The notes under the pieces: generated by a model | The model's input: the letters and a program-made list of their open reading frames with translations, nothing else | What the model was told of the DNA's origin: nothing | Database searches by the model: none | Source of the DNA: Thermincola carboxydiphila | GTDB lineage: Bacteria > Bacillota > Thermincolia > Thermincolales > UBA2595 | NCBI GenBank assembly: GCA_016841045.1 | Contig: JAENZX010000002.1 | Coordinates: 273,412 to 337,411 of the forward strand | DNA length: 64,000 nucleotides | Reading direction: 5' to 3' | Position numbers and translations under genes: made by a program | In this document: piece by piece, positions 9,440-16,028 of the stretch | Position numbering within the stretch: position 1 is the stretch's first letter | How the letters are laid out: the number at the start of each line of letters is the position of its first letter

Positions 9440-9688
9440 TTATAGTATTCCTCCTCCGAGCATTAAACGAAATATGCCAACAAGAATGGCAATCCCACAA
9501 CAAATTATACCAGCAATGGATCCTGACCTTTTACCTTCTTTAGCAATAAAGAAGGCAATTACACTGAAAATTAAACCCAAACCGGATAACGGTATGTTAA
9601 TCCAGTTCAGTAAACCAAGTAAAGGAATAAATCCGACAATCATTAAAAGAATAGATGCAATACCTGCAAGAAGACTTAAAATTTGCAC
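9440..9688 (-). CDS. Small hydrophobic membrane protein (82 residues), unknown function
   Basis: Two or three membrane helices fill the protein: about 3-25, 32-48 and 56-77. The GLIFSVIAFFIAKEGKRSG segment gives a short basic loop between helices. The general shape resembles DUF4190-like small membrane proteins, but I do not recognise a family signature. The start is GTG 9688 with GAGGGGGA upstream, and a terminator lies beyond the stop, so it is probably a single-gene unit. No function can be inferred. Confidence 0.6.
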   Translation of the reverse strand: MQILSLLAGIASILLMIVGFIPLLGLLNWINIPLSGLGLIFSVIAFFIAKEGKRSGSIAGIICCGIAILVGIFRLMLGGGIL

Positions 9689-9795
9689 ATGAAATCCCCC
9701 TCAAATTTTTCTGTTATTGTTAATTTCTTTTATTTTTCATCAATTCCTTTTATAATATGATTCAATAAGGCAAAAGTGAAGTTACCATGATTGGT

Positions 9796-9855
9796 ATCAG
9801 CCTGAGATTTGAATAATAAATGCAGAGAGAGTGATTCAAATGGATGTATTGGAAG
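9796..9855 (+). repeat. Copy A of a roughly 60-bp duplicated gene-start segment
   Basis: Starting at ATCAGCCTGAGATTTGA, this stretch matches 12102-12161 with only a few differences. The shared part includes a GAGAGAGTGATT leader, ATGG and the first codons of the gene at 12146. Here the open frame ends after a few codons, so it is a scar of duplication or recombination and not a gene. Confidence 0.75.
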
Positions 9856-9861
9856 AAATAA

Positions 9862-10092
9862 ACCATTAGTTCAGTTGAGCCTCATCGTGTAGGAATAGCG
9901 AATTCTTTATTTTTTAACTCGATGAATGCGGGAATGGCAATTGGAGCCTGTGTTTTAGGAATCGTTGTAGGTATTGCCGTATATAGCAGCATTTATCTGG
10001 TTGGATTAGCGTTAATTATCGCTACTGGCCTTGAATATTATACTCTAACACATAAGAAACAAATACTACAAACTCATCTCAATCAGGTATAA
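9862..10092 (+). pseudogene. C-terminal remnant of a major-facilitator transporter
   Basis: An open stretch of 76 codons without its own start begins right after a stop codon. It reads VEPHRVGIANSLFFNSMNAG, followed by two membrane helices and a polar tail. The R-x-G-x-A-N-S/A-x-F-F pattern before a small-residue helix is typical of the last quarter of MFS drug exporters. The other ten helices are absent. It directly abuts duplicated sequence (9796-9855), so a deletion probably joined the two. Confidence 0.6.
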
Positions 10093-10339
10093 GACATTGT
10101 ACCGTTTTTGTCCCTGGGCGAAGTCCCCGTTTTGAAAGCTTAATAACATGATAGGCCTATGCAGTTTTGCAACATCCCTAGTAATTTATGAAAAATATGT
10201 CGAAAAATTTGTTGAGATTGCAGGAAAAAACCATCAATTGGTAGAAAATTCTGGTATCGGTTATTATATAGTAAAATAATCTCAGAAAGGAGGGGGAAGC
10301 AGTATCTTAATTCACTAACATCATAAGGAGAGAGTGGTA
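10093..10339 (+). promoter_or_regulatory. Leader region of the SLH gene with a candidate Spo0A box
   Basis: There is no gene here. TGTCGAA (10198-10204), the core of the Bacillus Spo0A box, lies about 140 bases before the SLH gene, followed by A/T bases as in known boxes. A weak sigma-A-like pair (TTGGTA near 10239, TATTAT-like near 10263) follows. Both are short motifs and may be chance. Confidence 0.3.
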
Positions 10340-11857
10340 TTGAAAATTTGTAGATTTATTAGAACACTTGTCTTGACTATAATATTAATTTGCTTATCCA
10401 GCGGTGTTGTTCTAGCTAACCCCTCATTCAGCGTCAAAGTTGATGGAGTAAATGTAAGTTCTGATTTGACGGTTTCTAGTCCAACTGCGAAAATCAATGT
10501 TTCTGATTTAGCAGAAGAGGCACTGGGAATTAAAATAAAATTGAACGGCAAATCTGTATCTGCCAAGACTGTGGCAGGAGAGGTGTATAGTTGGGAAGCA
10601 AATGCTTCGTTTTCTAACGGATCTAATGATTTGGTTATATCTGATGACAACGGGAATAGTGCTAAAACATATAGGATATTTTACACTACTTTGCCTGTAC
10701 CTAGTCTTGCCTTAAGACTTAATTCTCTGAATCCCACGGGAAAGATAGAGGCCTTTAACAAAGCTTTAACTATTACGTATCCAAAAGATGATATTTTGGT
10801 GGATGATTCTGGAATACCCGTTTCTAGTTCTATAAACATTGAAATTTTATCACCAGATGATATTCCTGATAAATATCATTATTGGGCAAGCCCCAATATT
10901 CCGTTAATGTTTAGGATTAATACATCTGATTCTGCTGCAAGACTCTTGAGCCCGGGAAAACTTACCCTGACCTATGATAATAATATTAGCTTATCAATCT
11001 CCGATCAGATTGCTATTTGGTATAGTCCTGATGATGTTTGGAACGATGACGATAATAAAGTTCTTGGCGGTGTAGTGGATAGTAAAAAGTTTACAGTTAC
11101 GGTTCCATTTCAATTTACTGGCACAGGATACTATGCAGTATTTTTGCCCCAAAGACAATTCGAAGATTTCATTAAACCGTCTACTGGAGTGTCAGTGAGC
11201 TGGTCTTATTCTCCTGTTATGTCATTATGGGGAAAAGGTGTAGCAGAACCAAATTGCTACGGAAATAATATCAACAATGGGCCAGAATGGTTTGGATTGT
11301 TGGATGATGCTGGTCAACAAACCTCTGTCACTCGTTTAGAGTTTGCTACAATGCTTGTTAAAGGATGGGGAGTTCCTTTGGTAACTAGCACCCAATCTAT
11401 TTTTACTGATGTAACTTCAAGTGACCAGCCCGATAGTTCTAACTACTTTGGTACATCATATTCATCTGAGCTAAACTACTATAGTCCTTCGATAATTAAT
11501 TATATTGAAAGCGCAACGCGTAAAGGAATTGTTACCGGCTACCCTGATAGAAGCTTTAAGCCAATGAATAAATTGACACGGGAAGAAGCTGCGGTGATGT
11601 TAGCCCGTGTTGCTAGTTTAGAACTAATAGATGATGATGAAAAGATAATGCAAGAACTCTCAGAAGTTTTTGAAGATGCAGATCAAATTTCTCAATGGGC
11701 TGCTCCTTCTGTGTTAGCTGCTTATAAAGCCAAGTTAATCGTTGGTATGAATGGTTCCAATCCTAAAATGTTTAAGTTTAGCGGAAGTGATCAGCTGTCC
11801 AGAGCTCAGGCAATAACATTTACCTACCGTTTACTAAAAAAATACAAAAAAATTTAG
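10340..11857 (+). CDS. Exported S-layer-homology (SLH) protein with beta-sandwich N-domain
   Basis: A signal peptide (about residues 1-26, ending near VVLAN) precedes a roughly 90-residue beta-rich domain resembling cadherin-like domains. A middle beta domain follows, then SLH repeats from about residue 330: VTRLEFATML, GIVTGYPDRSFKPMNKLTRE with EAAVMLARV, and LSRAQAITFTYRLL. SLH repeats tether proteins to pyruvylated wall polymers. The SLH set looks like one partial and two full repeats. TTG 10340 is chosen because GGAG (10327-10330) is nine bases away; GTG 10334 is only three bases from it. It stands alone, with a strong terminator behind. Confidence 0.82.
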   Translation: MKICRFIRTLVLTIILICLSSGVVLANPSFSVKVDGVNVSSDLTVSSPTAKINVSDLAEEALGIKIKLNGKSVSAKTVAGEVYSWEANASFSNGSNDLVISDDNGNSAKTYRIFYTTLPVPSLALRLNSLNPTGKIEAFNKALTITYPKDDILVDDSGIPVSSSINIEILSPDDIPDKYHYWASPNIPLMFRINTSDSAARLLSPGKLTLTYDNNISLSISDQIAIWYSPDDVWNDDDNKVLGGVVDSKKFTVTVPFQFTGTGYYAVFLPQRQFEDFIKPSTGVSVSWSYSPVMSLWGKGVAEPNCYGNNINNGPEWFGLLDDAGQQTSVTRLEFATMLVKGWGVPLVTSTQSIFTDVTSSDQPDSSNYFGTSYSSELNYYSPSIINYIESATRKGIVTGYPDRSFKPMNKLTREEAAVMLARVASLELIDDDEKIMQELSEVFEDADQISQWAAPSVLAAYKAKLIVGMNGSNPKMFKFSGSDQLSRAQAITFTYRLLKKYKKI

Positions 11858-11894
11858 AAGCAACTTAGCCGAGGTAGCTTTACTTCCTTATAAA

Positions 11895-11942
11895 AAACAA
11901 GCAGATTGCAAAGATTGGAGCATTGCAATCTGTTTGTTTTTT
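11895..11942 (+). terminator. Strong terminator after the SLH gene
   Basis: A 17-base stem with one mismatch, AAACAAGCAGATTGCAA (11895-11911) against TTGCAATCTGTTTGTTT (11923-11939), ends in a T run. Part of the left arm, AGCAGATTGCAAAGA, recurs at 14321-14335. Confidence 0.85.
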
Positions 11943-12101
11943 CGGCCCTAAAAATCTTACATTTCAAATCGTGCTTTTCATATAGAATGTTCTAATTAAT
12001 TTGATCTGCTCCCCTCTAATTTTGAAGGATTTTGGCGAAAATTTTTTGAATACTCATTATAGTAATTCATGTTTAAAATCTTCAAAAAGTTTATGAACAT
12101 C
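11943..12101 (-). pseudogene. Relic of a permease 3' end plus unassigned sequence
   Basis: Bases 11955-11991 match the end of the permease gene at 14422-14460. On the minus strand, allowing a one-base deletion, both read LYEKA, a few residues, M and stop. The remaining bases to 12101 show no gene or clear signal. Together with the duplicated terminator arm this suggests that a second permease copy once ended here. Confidence 0.4.
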
Positions 12102-12161
12102 ATCAGCCTGAGATTTGACTAATAAATGCAGAGAGAGTGATTTAAATGGATGTATTAGGAA
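12102..12161 (+). repeat. Copy B of the roughly 60-bp duplicated gene-start segment
   Basis: This matches 9796-9855 and is the functional-looking copy, because it supplies the leader and first codons of the 12146 gene. Confidence 0.75.
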
Positions 12162-12844
12162 GAAGTTTGTCGGATGCGGCACAGACGTATTATAGCAAAA
12201 TAACCGCGGAGTTAAAGTACCCGGTACAGATTGAAAGCCTTAACAGGGAGGCTCATCCGGGTACTGAAGGCTATTCTCAGTTTAATGATAATTTGCATAA
12301 GATTTATCTGGATCAGTCACTTAGCAATGAAGTGTTTGAAACAACTCTTTTAAAGGAGCTGTTGCATTGTAAGCACCAGGAAGTAAGTGCTCCCTGGGTA
12401 AGACCTGCCGTCGAGGACCAAAGGTTGTTGTTCTATGCAACCAACATTAACTCACTGGTAGCAGATATTTATATTGAAAAGCAGCTGTCTGAGATAGGCA
12501 TGCATTCTGAGGAAAAGGATTTATCACGCCTTAATGAGCTGGTTTTAATGAGGGATGATGAATATCTGCCTCATATGCGCGATACTTATGTACATCTTTG
12601 TGCAACTTTGTTTACGATGATATTTTTTACCTGTGCAGACCGGGAAAGATACGAAGAAGTTGTACAATTGTTTGAAGATGATCAAGAGGTAATCAAATTA
12701 ACTGAAACACTTATAGACATAATTAAAACTCACGGTTATTCAACACCGAGAGAGCAGATGAGAAGTATCAGGCGAATAGCTGTATGTTTTGGACTCAAAG
12801 GGAAATTACTTCTAGTCTATAATGGCACTGAAGCAATGATATAG
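12146..12844 (+). CDS. Unrecognised 232-residue cytosolic protein with a degenerate metallopeptidase-like helix
   Basis: I do not recognise this family. The protein has no signal peptide or membrane segment and looks mostly helical. Residues around 72-84 read TTLLKELLHCKHQE, which recalls the zinc helix of IrrE/SprT-type peptidases (H-E-x-x-H) but lacks the pattern itself. HPGTEGYSQFNDNLHKIYLD before it resembles the beta strands leading into such a helix. An inactive metallopeptidase-like protein is a guess. The start ATG 12146 lies behind GAGAGAGTGA. Its first bases are duplicated at 9840-9855. Confidence 0.6.
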   Translation: MDVLGRSLSDAAQTYYSKITAELKYPVQIESLNREAHPGTEGYSQFNDNLHKIYLDQSLSNEVFETTLLKELLHCKHQEVSAPWVRPAVEDQRLLFYATNINSLVADIYIEKQLSEIGMHSEEKDLSRLNELVLMRDDEYLPHMRDTYVHLCATLFTMIFFTCADRERYEEVVQLFEDDQEVIKLTETLIDIIKTHGYSTPREQMRSIRRIAVCFGLKGKLLLVYNGTEAMI

Positions 12845-12978
12845 GGGGTCTAACGGTGTCGGTTCATTCTACCACCAATCTTGACCAGTATGTCCATAAT
12901 TTAATGACGGAAATCTTGAAGATAAATTGTTATAATTTAGACAGGTCTTATCAATTCTTTTAAAAGGGGAGGGTTTTT

Positions 12979-13581
12979 TTGAAACGATATTTGGTAATAT
13001 TTCTTGTGATAGCTTTAATGTTAAGCACTGCCATACCTGTTTTTGCAGAAGGTGACCAAGGATTGAAAAGAATTGTAGATAGTTTGGTTTCACAAGTTTC
13101 TCAACTTGGTAGTGATATGCAAAACTTAACTGACAGGATTAGTAAAATCGAGACTAACAACGATAGCGTTGAAGCAAGAATTGATCAATTAGAAAACGAT
13201 ATTGCTAAACAAAAATCATTGAATGCACAACAACAACAAATAATCAATTCACAACAGGAAAACATTAAATCTTTAGAGGCTAAAGTTAAGGATTTAAGTA
13301 TAAAGAAAGGCGAAGTTTTTATAAGAGTCGAGGTTTGGACTGAGGGGGCTCGCCCAGCATATATGTGGACAAATTCACCCGTGAAATTTACTAATCTTGA
13401 CACTAATGCTTCATTCTATGTTGAAACTGACGATGAAGGAGAGTTCATAGGCTGGGTCGCTGAAGGAAGGTATAAAGTCTCTGTCGATGGTTATGAATCA
13501 AGTACCCCTTATGCTACAGGTTATGTAACGGTTTTACCTTATAAACAGACTTCAACAATTCACCTTGCAGTACAAAAATAA
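12979..13581 (+). CDS. Secreted coiled-coil protein with a C-terminal beta-sandwich
   Basis: A clear signal peptide (about 1-24, ending VFAEG) is followed by a coiled coil from about 30 to 110 (heptads such as LVSQVSQLG, RIDQLENDIAKQ, QQQQIINSQQENIKSLEAK). A C-terminal domain of about 85 residues resembles a SpaA or carboxypeptidase-regulatory fold (FTNLDTNASFYVETDDEGEF, GRYKVSVDGY). The start is TTG 12979 with AGGGGAGGG upstream. It could be a surface stalk or a peptidoglycan-associated protein. It has no anchor motif and no operon partner, and a terminator follows. Confidence 0.65.
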   Translation: MKRYLVIFLVIALMLSTAIPVFAEGDQGLKRIVDSLVSQVSQLGSDMQNLTDRISKIETNNDSVEARIDQLENDIAKQKSLNAQQQQIINSQQENIKSLEAKVKDLSIKKGEVFIRVEVWTEGARPAYMWTNSPVKFTNLDTNASFYVETDDEGEFIGWVAEGRYKVSVDGYESSTPYATGYVTVLPYKQTSTIHLAVQK

Positions 13582-13594
13582 AAATAGACATTCT

Positions 13595-13621
13595 ACGGCT
13601 GCTCTTGGGTAGCCGTTTTTT
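13595..13621 (+). terminator. Terminator after the coiled-coil protein gene
   Basis: Stem ACGGCT (13595-13600) and AGCCGT (13611-13616) followed by six T. Confidence 0.75.
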
Positions 13622-13771
13622 GTTTGAGTTTTTTCTATATGATAACTTGAACCTCGGAATTTTTATTTTTACGTAAAGAAAGGACAAAAGTGTCTGATCT
13701 TACCCCAGCAAATAATAAAATTTTGACGAATCTAATAAACGCGGGAGATGTTTATGACAGGAGAGTGGGTA

Positions 13772-14305
13772 ATGAAAAGAAGTGAAGAACTGATTGGACT
13801 ATCAGTGATTAGCATTGAAGAAGGAAAAGAGCTGGGCAGGGTGAGCGACTTCATAATTAACTCCATAGAAGGCAGTTTGGAATTTCTGGTGGTTGATACC
13901 GGCCTAAAGTATTTTGGAGTCAAGGTTCTTCCGTTCAACAAGGTTGAAGGGGTTGGGGAAGACGCGGTTACTGTACAAAGTCGTTCCTCTATCTCTTGGC
14001 GGTTGAGTCGGAAATTTTTGGATTTCTTGAAAAAAAGCGACGTGCGGGTTAAGGGGACGAAAATACTCACCACAAAGGGTAAGCTTGTAGGAATAGTTAG
14101 TGAATTTTTGATTGATGAAGATTCCGGGGGTGAGATTGCCGGTTGTATATTAATACCTGATGAAGGAAAAGGTAAACCGGGGATAATACCCTCCGAAGAG
14201 ATAGTTACTTTTGGAAAAGACATTTTGGTGGTCAATGAAGGCATTGAAAACAATCTTTTGGACGGCTTCGTGGACTCCTACAAGCAGATAGCTTTGACTA
14301 TTTGA
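13772..14305 (+). CDS. Double PRC-barrel domain protein
   Basis: This 177-residue soluble protein is made of two PRC-barrel modules. The first (about 1-75) begins with RSEELIGLSVISIEEGKELG and the second (about 88-165) with VKGTKILTTKGKLVGIVSEF. PRC barrels occur in photosynthetic reaction-centre H subunits, RimM and many small sporulation or stress proteins of Firmicutes. The exact role is unknown. ATG 13772 is preferred because AGGAG (13759-13763) is eight bases upstream; the ATG at 13748 sits directly against a GGGAG. It is convergent with the permease operon. Confidence 0.75.
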   Translation: MKRSEELIGLSVISIEEGKELGRVSDFIINSIEGSLEFLVVDTGLKYFGVKVLPFNKVEGVGEDAVTVQSRSSISWRLSRKFLDFLKKSDVRVKGTKILTTKGKLVGIVSEFLIDEDSGGEIAGCILIPDEGKGKPGIIPSEEIVTFGKDILVVNEGIENNLLDGFVDSYKQIALTI

Positions 14306-14343
14306 TTCTTCGTAACAAAAAGCAGATTGCAAAGACAAAAGTG

Positions 14344-14404
14344 ATATGCTCCCTTTATAGTAGACAGTTGAAATAATAAAACTGTTTCTATAAAGGGGGC
14401 ATAT
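14344..14404. mobile_element. Long imperfect palindrome, possible left end of an IS3-type element
   Basis: ATATGCTCCCTTTATAG (14344-14360) pairs with CTATAAAGGGGGCATAT (14388-14404) with one mismatch, and the stem continues inward (AGACAG with CTGTTT) around a roughly 14-base loop. It is followed by a T run and ATGGGACGAAAA, which would read MGRK, a plausible IS3 OrfA beginning. The TAGTAGACAG end resembles IS3-family termini as I remember them. No transposase follows. It could equally be a working bidirectional terminator between the convergent genes on each side. Confidence 0.4.
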
Positions 14405-14423
14405 TTTTATGGGACGAAAATTC

Positions 14424-14957
14424 TTACATGTCAACTTGTGCCTTTTCATATAGAGTGGTCATTGTGTATTTAGAAGTCATTTTTTCGATAAGATAAGCGA
14501 TTAATAGGTAGGAAGGAATACTGACTCCTATATGAATCGCAGTAAATTTTAGTCCCAGATTCGCTGATTCAAATAAAATAAAGGGTATTTTAGTACTAGA
14601 CCAGGCACCTAAAAAGAATATAACGTAGGCCAAACGGGCACCTTTTTTGAGAAGTAAGGCTGCAATAGGAAAAGCACCATAAAGAGGGCCTGCAGCCGCT
14701 GAGCCGAGGAACAAGGCGATAAATATACCCTTAAAACCTGATTCTTGTCCCATAAGCTTAACCATAGTTTCCTTAGGTACCCATACATCCAGCAGGCCGA
14801 CAAGTATAAATATTGCGGGAAGGATGGCCAGCATCTGGCCTATGTTATCTAGGGTAAGAAAGAATGCTTTCACACCTGCTGATTCATTAAAAATATATAA
14901 ACCAACCATAACAGCAGTTAAAATTAATGTAAATTTATATCGTTGTAATAAATTCAT
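14424..14957 (-). CDS. Half-size permease subunit B (ArsP/YraQ-like)
   Basis: This 177-residue membrane protein has about five helices. It carries the small-residue motif of the DUF318/ArsP_1 permeases (GSAAAGPLYGAFPIAALLLKK), whose full-length members have two such halves. The partner half is the gene before it. Start ATG 14957 follows the upstream stop by two bases (TAAGGATG), so translation is coupled; the longer reading from 14999 starts inside the upstream gene without a ribosome site. The substrate is unknown; family members include organoarsenical and other metal-related exporters. The PadR gene at the head of the operon points to ligand-induced export. Confidence 0.7.
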   Translation of the reverse strand: MNLLQRYKFTLILTAVMVGLYIFNESAGVKAFFLTLDNIGQMLAILPAIFILVGLLDVWVPKETMVKLMGQESGFKGIFIALFLGSAAAGPLYGAFPIAALLLKKGARLAYVIFFLGAWSSTKIPFILFESANLGLKFTAIHIGVSIPSYLLIAYLIEKMTSKYTMTTLYEKAQVDM

Positions 14958-14959
14958 CC

Positions 14960-15436
14960 TTACATCACCTGACCTATAATTAGAGTAAACAATATACAAG
15001 CTAGGAAAAACAACAGATTTCTTGTTATTGCCATTTCCTTGGTGAAATACTTGATTTCAACGGGTAAGGTAATAACTCCAACTGCAATAAGGGTTGACAC
15101 TAGGGCTGCTACCTGGGGATAACCAGCTCCTCCTTCAAGTAGAGAGGCACCCAGCGGGAACCCAATAAAGGGTGGAATCATTGCAATTGATCCAATAATA
15201 AGGGAAATCGTTATACCTAAAACTCCAGACTCTTCACCAATTAGTCTTGTTATGGTGATTGGATCTAAAAGAGAAAGGGAAATACCAATAAAAATCATCA
15301 TTGCAAAGACCTGCGGTAAGATATTCGAGAAGGACTTCCATGCTTTAACTAAAGCTTGCTTAGTTTTATTCTTATCCATTATAAAAGAGGCTAATAAGCC
15401 CATTAGAGCAATTGAGTAAAAGGCAATACCTGTCAT
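14960..15436 (-). CDS. Half-size permease subunit A (ArsP/YraQ-like)
   Basis: This 158-residue protein has about four or five helices. The motif GSIAMIPPFIGFPLGASLLE with a following GG corresponds to the GSAAAGPLYGAFPIA motif of subunit B, so the pair looks like an N-half and C-half of one ArsP_1-type permease made as two chains. The start ATG 15436 lies 14 bases beyond the PadR stop, with a GGTGG-type site. The two halves plus the regulator form one minus-strand operon. Assembly into a heterodimer is inferred from the coupled genes. Confidence 0.7.
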   Translation of the reverse strand: MTGIAFYSIALMGLLASFIMDKNKTKQALVKAWKSFSNILPQVFAMMIFIGISLSLLDPITITRLIGEESGVLGITISLIIGSIAMIPPFIGFPLGASLLEGGAGYPQVAALVSTLIAVGVITLPVEIKYFTKEMAITRNLLFFLACILFTLIIGQVM

Positions 15437-15450
15437 TAAATTGTCACCAC

Positions 15451-15792
15451 CTATTTTTTATTTTCTAAAGAATTATAATTTTTCAGGAAATACTCTAAGT
15501 TTTTTATTCTTTCTTGGATATCCTTTTTAAATTCGGCTAATTTCTCAAGGCCTATTGGGGTTATTTTATACCATTTCTTAGCAGGCCCAGGTTCTTCAGT
15601 ATCCCAATAGGACTCTAATGCACCGGCTTTTTCTAGGTCTTGTAATGAGCGGTAAAGAATTGCGCTGTCAAGCTTGTTTGCAGGCAGTTCTTCCTCAATT
15701 TTCTTAAGTAGGCCCGATCCGTACGCAGGTTCTTCAGCCAAAAAAAGCAGAACAAAAGCCGGAGCGTGACGAGCATTTTTATAATTAGTAAT
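15451..15792 (-). CDS. PadR-family regulator, probable AUU start
   Basis: The winged-helix of PadR repressors is clear: NARHAPAFVLLFLAEEP, AYGSGLLKKI, AILYRSLQDLEKAGAL and the wing WYKITPIGLEKL, then a C-terminal dimer helix. No ATG, GTG or TTG begins the domain. A TTG at 15741 would delete the first helix. AGGAGG (15806-15801) is eight bases before ATT 15792-15790 and five before ATC 15795-15793, so translation probably starts at ATT (113 residues) or ATC. An older ATG changed to ATC is also possible. PadR proteins repress their own transporter operons until a ligand binds. A consensus promoter and a candidate operator lie directly upstream. Confidence 0.75.
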   Translation of the reverse strand: MTNYKNARHAPAFVLLFLAEEPAYGSGLLKKIEEELPANKLDSAILYRSLQDLEKAGALESYWDTEEPGPAKKWYKITPIGLEKLAEFKKDIQERIKNLEYFLKNYNSLENKK

Positions 15793-15827
15793 GATAAAAA
15801 CCTCCTAATCTAGTATTGGAAGCATAT

Positions 15828-15842
15828 ATGTGTTAATGACAT
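15828..15842. promoter_or_regulatory. Candidate PadR operator overlapping the -10
   Basis: ATGT (15828-15831), seven bases, ACAT (15839-15842): an inverted repeat of the ATGT/ACAT type used by PadR proteins, overlapping the -10. Short motif, so tentative. Confidence 0.4.
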
Positions 15843-15869
15843 TATAGTGTTAGAAACAGGTGAAGTCAA
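15841..15869 (-). promoter_or_regulatory. Sigma-A promoter of the padR-permease operon
   Basis: On the minus strand TTGACT (15869-15864), a 17-base spacer and TATAAT (15846-15841). This is almost full consensus, 35 bases before the AGGAGG site. Confidence 0.8.
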
Positions 15870-15939
15870 TAACTTACAGGATAAAGGTTTTAAATTAATA
15901 AAATTAATATAATTTTAAATTGAATATTAACCAAGATTT

Positions 15940-15946
15940 TTCGACA
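15940..15946 (-). promoter_or_regulatory. Candidate Spo0A box upstream of the Kin-like kinase
   Basis: TTCGACA on the plus strand, TGTCGAA on the minus, followed by A bases (TTGTCGAAAAA). It lies about 80 bases before the kinase start, with a TATAAT at 15979-15984 between them. Spo0A control of a phosphorelay kinase would make biological sense, but a seven-base motif is weak proof. Confidence 0.35.
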
Positions 15947-16028
15947 ATATTCTGTAGACGAAGGATGATTTTAAATTTTATAATAAAACTTGCGGTTAAT
16001 TTATGTCAAAATTTAGAGGTTGGGTATC

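Noticed and set aside
9328-9543. Plus-strand 71-codon frame after the SWIM gene
   Set aside because: It runs through a minus-strand terminator and the opposite-strand membrane-protein gene, with no ribosome site.
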